From assembly GCA_963691655.1 (NCBI GenBank), contig OY829326.1:115169388-115233387 (forward strand): DNA of 64,000 bases. The letters are read 5' to 3'. Below the pieces are notes generated by a model, which saw only the letters and a list, made by a program, of their open reading frames with translations, was not told the origin of the DNA and ran no database searches. Of this stretch, positions 56,334-64,000 are shown piece after piece. The translations under genes and the position numbers were made by a program. The first letter of the stretch is position 1; each line of letters opens with the position of its first letter. Origin of the DNA: Toxonevra muliebris (Eukaryota; Arthropoda; Insecta; Diptera; Pallopteridae).

Positions 56334-57195
56334 TAGGGTAGCCAGATTTTTGAACCGCGAAATCAGTACATTAGACGTTGGAAAGCAGTGAAAATCAGTA
56401 CAAAACAGTACAGTTTTTATGCTTTTATTACCTAGTAATTTCAATATAATATAGTGATATAAATGTTCTTAAACTTTTTCTCCGATTTTGTGTGTTCATG
56501 TTACATTTGTTTTCTTCGACAATAGATAATGTTGATTACCTCTGGAAGGATATCGACGACCCATGTTTACGTTTTGCAATTTTTCTTTCTAAGTGTTGGT
56601 AAACATTTAATTTATGATAAATGTAATTAAAAAAAAATGTCCATTGCTGGTTTTCTGTATGATAAATAAACCAAATAATCGGAAACAATCAACTTTCTAA
56701 CTTATGATGTTTAGATCATGTGTATGACCACTTTGAATAATTTCGTCGTCGTTTCGGCGATCATGACCTTTACGTATAAAAAATAACATGTACTTCCAGG
56801 GTTACGTCTCATTTTCCATATTTAGATTAGGATTGTGAGAGCTGAGGACAGTAATCAAATTGAATTAATAACAAATTCCTTTCACTCATTTAAAAACTTA
56901 CGTTAACCGAATTCTCTTCACGAAAATATTGCTTTTCTCCTCTCGATAGCAGCAACGCGTAGGTATTTTATTTCGTGAACAATCAGAATAAGAAACAAAC
57001 AGGAAGAGACTGTCTGCAAAAACGATTTTAAGACCATTAAGGTTAAGCAAAAATTCTTAAGATATTAATTTGAAAAAATCAGTACAAAATACAAAAATCA
57101 GTACATTTTCGTACTGATTTCCAGATTTAAAAAAATCAGTATTTAAAAAAAAATCAGGACATGTCCTGATCAAATCAGTACGTCTGGCTACCCTA
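56334..57195. mobile_element. hAT-like MITE with 8-bp duplication
   Basis: TAGGGTAGCCAGA at 56334 is exactly mirrored by TCTGGCTACCCTA ending 57195. CTATAGTA flanks both sides (56326-56333 and 57196-57203): an exact 8-bp duplication. Both subterminal zones are studded with AATCAGTAC motifs (left about 56383 and 56395; right about 57078, 57100, 57113 inverted and 57171), as expected for transposase-binding repeats. 862 bp, no transposase gene. Lies just past the left end of the LINE pseudogene. Confidence 0.9.
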
Positions 57196-57203
57196 CTATA
57201 GTA

Positions 57204-59564
57204 GCTGTAGAAGAAAACCACGAAACTGAACCAAAATTGAAGTGATTTGAATATTTCCTTTAAATAAGAAGTATTCTCTAGCGGTGAGCTATAGAACTCT
57301 AGTATGCTATATATTTTAACAACATAAAAAATATATGTAATGATAAAAAATTATTAGGGACTTGACAGTTTCTGGAACTTAAATATTCCGATGATTTTTC
57401 AGCGTCTCTTTACAATCTGTCACTGGTGGATTACATTCTGGAGCCAATAGTGTACCCCATTTCGGATCTCAAGATCAACCTACCAGGAATTCCTTATCGT
57501 CTTGGTGGCCAGATGATGGCAATCATGTAAAGGAGATGAAATTTGCTTCTATAGTTTCACCAGCTTGGAAATTACTAGCGAAATTACTTCTTTGATAAGT
57601 TCCTGGATTAGGATATATTTTTTCCTAATGTTTGAAATATTGCTGTCAAGTAAGCATCGCAGATGCACAGACTTACATATACAACCCTGATACAGTCTCA
57701 ACTCTAAAAGTTGAGCATTTCCTAAGGGCGTTTTAATTCTAAGAATGTTATTTATGTTGTTGGGGAAAACAAAACAATCTTCAAGGACATGGCGAGAGCT
57801 GAACGACAAAACTCTACATAAATGGATAAATTGCCAGTCTTGCACACACACACACACACACAAACACACACGAAATCCTAAAATTGCTTTGCACTAAATT
57901 CTTCAGATGATGTCAAATTTTAATCATAGGGTTTCTGCTGCAACTCAAGCCATAAGAAGAAGAACATATTTCCATCACACCAACCGAGCATACATAGTTG
58001 TTAAGTCATTATGGATGCCAGCAACGGTCAACCTAAACGTCAACCTCAACGTCATCGTCAACGTGGATGTCGTTGTCCGTCGCCGTCACCGTCACCGCCG
58101 TCGTCATCCGTAATCTCGTCGTCCACCAATTATAGAGTTGTGTGCACTGGCGATGCTGCTGCCTGCTTCTCTACTATGAAATGAAATGAAAATGCGTTTA
58201 GTCAGTAACAACAACAACAACAACCATCAGCTCAAAGTAGGAAGGGTGCAAATGCGTCTCCTTAACTTTGTTGGCTGTTGTTTTAGTTTTTCAAAACTTC
58301 AGCTTCAATTTCAAACTTGAACTTAAACTCAATCTCAATCTCCGTCAACTGTCGCTGGACATTATTATTCTTCTTCTTTTTCTGTTTTTGTTGCTCCTAT
58401 CGTTGTTGCTGCATGGTTGTTGCTATTGCTGGTATGTCGTGTTCATTTGTTTTTGTATTCTGTTTGATATGTGTGGCTTGGCATATCTTTGCTTTTGAAA
58501 TGGCAATCTGCAATTTGCTATCCAAAACCATTTAAAGTAATTTATTTCCTTTTCTCGTGTATTATGCGAACGAGCGAGGGACACCATCGCCATTGCCATC
58601 CAGAAATTGTGGCGCGATTGCGTCAATGATTCCTGCAACAACAATAACAACAACAACCCCAACAACAACAACAGCAACATCCACAAGAAGACATTTTTTT
58701 TATAGAAATGCGATTTTGTGATTCTCATTTCGTTTCACTTTTCTTTCGTTGTTGTTGTTGTTCTTACTTAATAAATGAAATAAATTAAGAACTCTGCGCA
58801 TTTATAATAAGTGCGACACGCCCACTTGTCAGACAGACAGACAGATATATGTACGCTGAGAAAGAGATGCAAGTTATGTGAGTTGTTTGTATCTGTGATT
58901 GCATGTGTCGTTCGTTCGTTGTTGTCGTTGTTGCTGGATTTGTTTTAAATTGTCATGAGATCTTGAAAACGTCAGCAGAGATGAATGTAATTTTTAATAC
59001 TACAAAAAATTAAATTGCTTTCGTTTGAATAATTGTTCTGTTTCTTTTTTCAGCTCTACATATATTACTTATTCTAAAAACATGAGGCGATTTATTGAAA
59101 ATTTACATATCAATCATATAAAACTAATTTCTTGAACAAAGTAATGAAGAGAATAAGTGAGGGTGGTTCAAAAATTGTAAAATATATATATTCCTTTTTT
59201 ATTTATATTCCACAATTGTTTCAGTGTTCTCTATGTTTCTCAATTACATTATGTGCCATAACTTTAAAAGGTTGTCACATTTTAATTCCTTCAATATTAG
59301 CAATGCAATTAGTCTGTCTCGATATGGACCTAAACTTCTGAAGATATTATAGTATAGGAATAAGAGAAGAATAGGAATAGGATATGCTTTTCACCATAAT
59401 GCACCAAATTCTCTATAAATCCTCCTGGAAATTTAGTTTTTTCTTTGACAGTCCTCTGATAATTTTCTGGCAGTTGAGGCTTTCAGTTTCTCTAAGATTT
59501 CGTCTTGTATATGCTCATTAATATTTTCCAAAAAAACTACTTTCACGAATTACTTACTTTAGGT
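57204..59564. other. Non-coding stretch with microsatellites
   Basis: (CA)n at 57843-57871; hexamer-like GTCAACCTAAACGTCAACCT repeats at about 58026-58110; CAA runs at 58205-58225 and 58637-58675; a GTT run at about 58748-58764. The CAA and GTT runs lie about 100 bases apart in opposite sense. No gene recognised. Confidence 0.5.
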
Positions 59565-59877
59565 AAGGTAAGGCCAAATATAGTCAAGTTCTCCTGTATC
59601 TAATCTTTCCAACGAAGATTCGTTCGTCCTCTTCTGCGCGTTCCACCATCGTAGCTCGAATAGAACACCTTCCCATTTTTTTCCATTCGCTCAACATTGC
59701 TTAGGCAGCTATGTCCCTGGTTTTTTAATGCACTTGACTACGTCACTGTCGGAATGCAGCTCACACAGCTAACGGCTCCATCTTATTCGGTACACGTCCA
59801 CGCATATCTTCTTCTCAAACGCACCTAACACTCTCTGATCAGCGCCATACATTAGGATGGGAAGCATGAGAGACATA

Positions 59878-61175
59878 AGGAGAACGCCGAATAAAATTGC
59901 CCGCTACAAAAATTATGAAATCGTTGAACCCGTAGTCCGATTTTTATAAGCTAAAGTATTTTATTTTGTAAATTATTTTTAAATTAGACAAAAAAAATAA
60001 GAAACCAAAAATTATTATTTTTTAATAAAAAGTTTTATTTTTTCAGGAACCCCGTCCATTAATGTTTTCTTGGTAGTGTCCGACACCCTCACAGCTGCTG
60101 AAGACCACTTTCTTTTAAAGTCTTGAAGGCCCTTGCCCACTTTTTTTGTTAACTTCATCTCCCGTTTTACTAAAGCCTAGTATCTCTCAATCGGCCTTAA
60201 TTCTGGACAGTTTGGTAGAATGGCTTCTCTTGGCGCTAAAATCACATCATTCCGTTGGAACCACTCTAAGCTCGCTTTGCCGTAGTGACATGAAGCTAGG
60301 TCAGGCAAAAAAAAAAGTGGATAGTTCATGTTAACGTAAAAATGGAAGCAACCTCTTTTGCAAGCTCTCTTTTCCTTCAAATATATATTTCGCCGTTGAT
60401 TGTATCCGATGTCACGAAAGAGCTGTTCCTTTTGCCATAACTGAGAACTGCCTGCAAACAAGGAATTTTTTTTGGGAATTTTGTCATATTTTTGGCTTTG
60501 AATTTGTCCGCTACACTTCCTCGAGAATCGGCTGTATAAAATTTCTCCCCAGGAGGTTGGGGAAAGTCAGCTAAAACGTAAGCCTCGTCGTCCATTATGC
60601 AGCATTCAAATTTCATAACAAAATCTTGTTTCAGCTTTTTAGATCGTTGTTTTGCGGGTTCAGGCACTTCTATCCGGAACTTTTTGCACCTTGTACGTCT
60701 TCAGCCCTGCTTTCTTCTTAGTCCTGTGCATAACAGTTTTTGAGCAATCAGCCTTCCTCGCCAATTCCTTTCACGATATGCTTGGATTTTTCTTCAGAAT
60801 CGTCACAACTTTCTTCGCCTATTCACGATCATGTGCCCCTTTCTTTTTACCGGAATCTGTTTTCCGAGCAATTCCCAGTTCATTTTTTAAGCGTTTAATA
60901 AAGCGAGAAATGGTTTTAGGGCTAACTCCCACCTCTTTAGCAATTTTTTTAAAAGACAACTAAGGTTGCTTTGGAAAAATTTTGAAAATATATTCACGTA
61001 CTTCCAGTTCGCTTGCCATTTTTGCATTAAATAAATTTGTATTGAATATAGGCGACACATAATATATTCTGACATTTAATTCAGAGCTTATGAGATAAAA
61101 AATTTTTGAATTTGAATCTTTCAATAGCACAGTATGGGAAGCAATGTAACGGACAATTTTATTCGGCGCAGTCCT
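59878..61175 (-). mobile_element. Tc1-like element 2, complete ends, TA target
   Basis: The left end AGGAGAACGCCGAATAAAAT and the right end, inverted, AGGACTGCGCCGAATAAAAT share ACGCCGAATAAAATTG-type sequence for over 20 bp. TA on both sides (59876-59877 and 61176-61177). 1298 bp, one transposase gene on the minus strand. Inserted into the RTE-type LINE remnant at a TA; the LINE reading resumes on the far side. Confidence 0.9.
60023..61019 (-). pseudogene. Tc1-like transposase pseudogene
   Basis: Minus strand from the ATG at 61019: MASELEVREYIFKIFPKQP, a stop, then FKKIAKEVGVSPKTISRFIK (helix-turn-helix), RLKNELGIARKTDSGKKKGA, KNPSIS, a stop, KELARKADCSKTVM, then GLKTYKVQKVP. A frameshift near 60665 leads to ECCIMDDEAYVLADFPQPPG (catalytic D, MDDE), SYGKRNSSFVTSDTINGEIY, and after another shift FFLPDLASCHYGKASLEWFQ (second D block), ILAPREAILPNCPELRPIER and a tail KREMKLTKKVGKGLQDFK. 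The long distance from DLASCHY to the final acidic residue fits DD41D-like relatives (inference). Multiple stops and frameshifts: inactive. Confidence 0.88.
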
Positions 61176-61255
61176 TAAAGAGCGTTATTTTAACCCATCG
61201 GGAGAGGGCTCTACTTTTCAACTCCTACTGAGGTGAGAGTATACTTGTTGGATAG

Positions 61256-64000
61256 CGAAAGTACTACATAGTACTGTGGTTAACTCCGTTTTGGGTCTCA
61301 GCGTCAAATTTTTATAAGTTTGACAATTTTTGAATATCTTTGTTATTTTTCCTTCTTAACATTTTTTTTTGTAAAGCGTTAACCCATTATCTCTATTCCT
61401 TTTGGGTTTTGTTTTTGCCCTTATAAAAAACACAAACATTCTCATATGCAAAAATAACAAAGATATCTTATGTTTTATTATAGGAATATTTTTAGTAATG
61501 AGCAAAGTTTAAAATCGCGTAAAAAAAAATTAATAATTTTGATTTAGGTTTTATTTAGAAATAATTTTTTTGAAATTTATTTGTCTGTCCAATTTTTATT
61601 TTATCTATTCACTAGCAAAATGTATGATATATTCGTCTTTGTTGGGGAGATAACTTCGCCACCTAGGACCCGCTAGCGTGTTCATTAAATGCAAATGTGC
61701 ATGTAGGTGAATACTTTATGGCTGACAACTAATATGGTCGCACCCTTCAATTACAGCATATGAAAAACATTAAATTTTCCTTTCGCATTACGTTTAAGTT
61801 TGAACTCTAACTGATATGTACAATAACATACACATATGTATGTATACATAAATATACATATAGGTTTTATCATTACCAGACTTCACCTGGACAATAAACG
61901 GCTTAAGCTAAACCAATCCAGATGAATATGAGCCGAACTCATTCAATTCAATTTATGGACTCTGTCCTGTTCTTGTTTTATAATTATCATAAAAACCAAA
62001 AACACTTCATTGAACCGTAAGATAGCGAGTATGTATTTACATCTGTACAAGTAAGTATATAAGCTTTTACATGTACATATAGGCTGATTCCTATATTTTC
62101 GTTTCACCTCATTTCATTTCAAAAAACAATTTTCTGATCTTGCGCGAAATTGGTGTACATTTCATATAAAACTAGTAATTGTTTTTAACGCTACTTATTT
62201 CGGTTTAAATGCGACTTTTTTCACTTCTTCTCTTCTGCTGCCACCAATTCTTTCATCCACTGCATATTTATTACCAATAATCTCATATCAACTTCAATGT
62301 GTTCTTTCGAAAGTTATTAAGCTAAATTCATGAACATGGATATACGAGTAGGTACATCTTTTTTGTTCGAACACTTGGATAAAGAGAAGAGTATTTTTTG
62401 TCATTATCCTGAACATAATCGCGCAGCGTTCAAAATTCAGTTTAGTCAATTTAAATTAAGCGTTTTCTTCTTAGGCTTTTGCTCCGGTTTTGCAGTTGTT
62501 TTTGTTTCTTCTGCGAAGTCACATAACAGTAGTGGTCAGTAGTAGTGACGGTGATGGTAATGGTGATGTTGGCGGTGGCTTGGCAATGGCATTTGCTACA
62601 CTACAAGTACATGAATGCTATACCACTACAATCATCATCATCCAAATAACCACGATATATTGAATGGAGTGAATGTGATCTGTTGTTTTACTTTAGCTGG
62701 AGACTCTATACACCCATACATACTTATTAATTTAATTTCTTTCTTTTTTGTAATTTTTTTTTTTTGTATATTATTTGGTTTATAGTAATTCGTAAAATTG
62801 TGGTTGAAAGGTGCGTTTGTTACGTTTTGTTTTTTTTTTTAGTATTATTATTATTGTGTGTGCCTCATAATTGAGATTGGCAAGGTTGTTTGTATGTAGA
62901 GCTTTGAAGAGCTTGCTACTTATCTGCCTGTGTGTCTCATTGGCAGTCAATAATGGTCAAGGTGAAAGGTGTTTTCATCGAATATGTACCAATTTTTTAT
63001 GCGGCCAATATTGTAAGACTGTAAGGCTTAATATTTGAAGGGAGTTTACAAACTGTAACAGATATCTCAATTTATCAACAAAAATAGAAAGATGATCGAT
63101 ATTAATCGACGTTACATTGATACCATCCTCAAAAACATATATTAATCGGGGTTGGACATTGAACTACTTAATACCATTATCAAATCGCAAACTTACTTAT
63201 TGCGCAATATAAAAACAATGATTTTTAAAATTCTTTATCCAAATTAAGGCGATTGAAAAAACTTTCAGCTGGCTATGATTACACAGTGCAAAAAAAAAAT
63301 TTGAGTCCCCGTATTTTCCAACGGGCTTACAGTAATTCGGCGGCGCTGATCACAAATCTGAAGTCAGTTTTTCTCCATCACATCAAAGATTCACACAATC
63401 TGGTTCTGAAGTCCGAAAATTTGGGTCTATCAGTACAGAAGAAAAAAGTGCTTATCTTAATAGATACAAATTTTATGTATTAATTAAAGTTGTTCAGCAC
63501 AATCAGATAAAAATTTTCTGTAACGACACTTTCCTCTATCCTTAAACCCTCCCCTCAAACAAGGGGGTTCTACCCCCCTTTTCCAAAAATATCCCAAAGG
63601 AAATTACTGTTTAGAAAACTATTATACCATCTTTGAAAAAAATTTTCCTTATTAAAAATTAGTGTGAGTCCTTCAACATCAGAATCACCTCCGAATCACG
63701 AATTTCCCTCTATAATGCAAAAAAAAAAAACAAATTTTCAATGAATATTGTTTCCCCCAAAATCACCTTGGCTATCCGGCAACATTCTAATTCTGTCTTT
63801 TAAAAATTTATTTAACTTTGAACTTTGGACATAATTTTGAGATAAAAAATTTGGTTATCAAAAAAATTTAAAAAATTGCGAAATTAATGAAAATGGGAAC
63901 ATGCCAAGTCCGATTTGAATTTTTGTTATTACATTTTGAAATTTCCATAAAAATGGACAAGGAAAATATTCGTCGTGAAATTATGAAATTTCATTTGGCA
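61256..64000. other. AT-rich non-coding stretch
   Basis: No gene recognised. A GATGGT/GGTGATGG-type run at 62545-62580 and T runs at 62750-62765 and 62826-62840. A 76-codon open frame at 63253-63483 has no domain; its phrase QKKNLSPRIFQRAYSNSAA is not familiar. Short pyrimidine- and purine-rich blocks around 63540-63600 (ACCCTCCCCT, ACAAGGGGG) may be mirror parts of a small repeat. Confidence 0.45.

Larger units (their letters stand above)
59565..61255 (-). pseudogene. RTE-type LINE reverse transcriptase remnant, split
   Basis: Reading the minus strand: ELKSRALSRWVKITLFK (about 61240-61180), interrupted by the Tc1-like element, then TLMSLMLPILMYGAD, a short loss, VLGAFEKKICVDVYRIRW, and later KVFYSSYDGGTRRRGRTNLR with WKD, a stop, and IQENLTIFG. 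The family pattern is K.LSR.TKI.LYKSLI.PVL.YG.E...L.AFERKILR.I.....RWR....YELYG and ...TRRRGRP.LRW.D.V. This is the C-terminal end of RTE/Jockey-type ORF2 commonly called HmRTE-like. Dead. Confidence 0.75.

Noticed and set aside
63253..63483. Small gene at the right edge
   Set aside because: 76 codons, no domain recognised, AT-rich surroundings, no supporting signals.

Overview
The window reads as non-coding, repeat-dense DNA of an insect, most likely a higher fly (Diptera: Schizophora, tephritid or calyptrate-like). The evidence is strong AT bias, many CAA/CAG, GAC and CATA microsatellites, and the set of transposon families (mariner/Tc1, hAT, and LINEs of CR1, Jockey, R1/LOA/I and RTE type). 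I found no exon I could defend as a host gene. The segment is best read as intergenic or long-intron DNA. The species call is inference.

Left part (1-13.7 kb): a near-perfect 86-nt hairpin lies at 537-622. A CR1-like LINE pseudogene (2877-3930) is split by a small poly(A) retroposon with a 14-bp target duplication. A 92-bp tandem duplication sits at 4546-4727. Then come three copies of one family with GGGGAAT-rich ends (from 7692, 10474 and 12724), an internally deleted mariner (8877-9773), a small TIR element (10147-10473) and another TIR element (11999-12721).

Middle (13.7-36.5 kb): a full-length but dead Tc1-like element lies at 16059-17214, followed by a LINE tail (19.6-20.1 kb) and a hAT transposase C-terminal remnant (21.3-21.7 kb). 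A three-layer nest spans 22.8-25.5 kb: an old element carries a hAT MITE with an 8-bp duplication and an RNase H-bearing LINE with a 13-bp duplication. Further right are a Jockey-like LINE scrap, a dimeric tRNA-like SINE (31779-32000), a short TIR element (32969-33240) and a foldback array of ~121-bp units (about 36018-36450).

Right part (40-61 kb): a four-layer nest spans 40018-43675 (an AT-rich TIR element, a mariner-like element inside it, then two head-to-head LINE tails and tRNA-like SINE heads inside that). Next are a 1270-bp hAT-like element with an 8-bp duplication (48259-49528), a poorly classifiable TIR element with subterminal repeats and a PHD-like coding scrap (50530-52157), an R1/LOA-like LINE pseudogene (54548-56220), a second hAT MITE with an 8-bp duplication (56334-57195), and a Tc1-like element inserted at TA inside an RTE-type LINE (59565-61255).

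Nothing here forms a pathway. The value of the window is its insertion history, which the target duplications let one order, plus a few structures (the 537-622 hairpin, the 50.5-52.2 kb element, the foldback array) that ordinary annotation would miss. Every transposase and reverse transcriptase seen is broken. All family names come from motif reading, not from a search.
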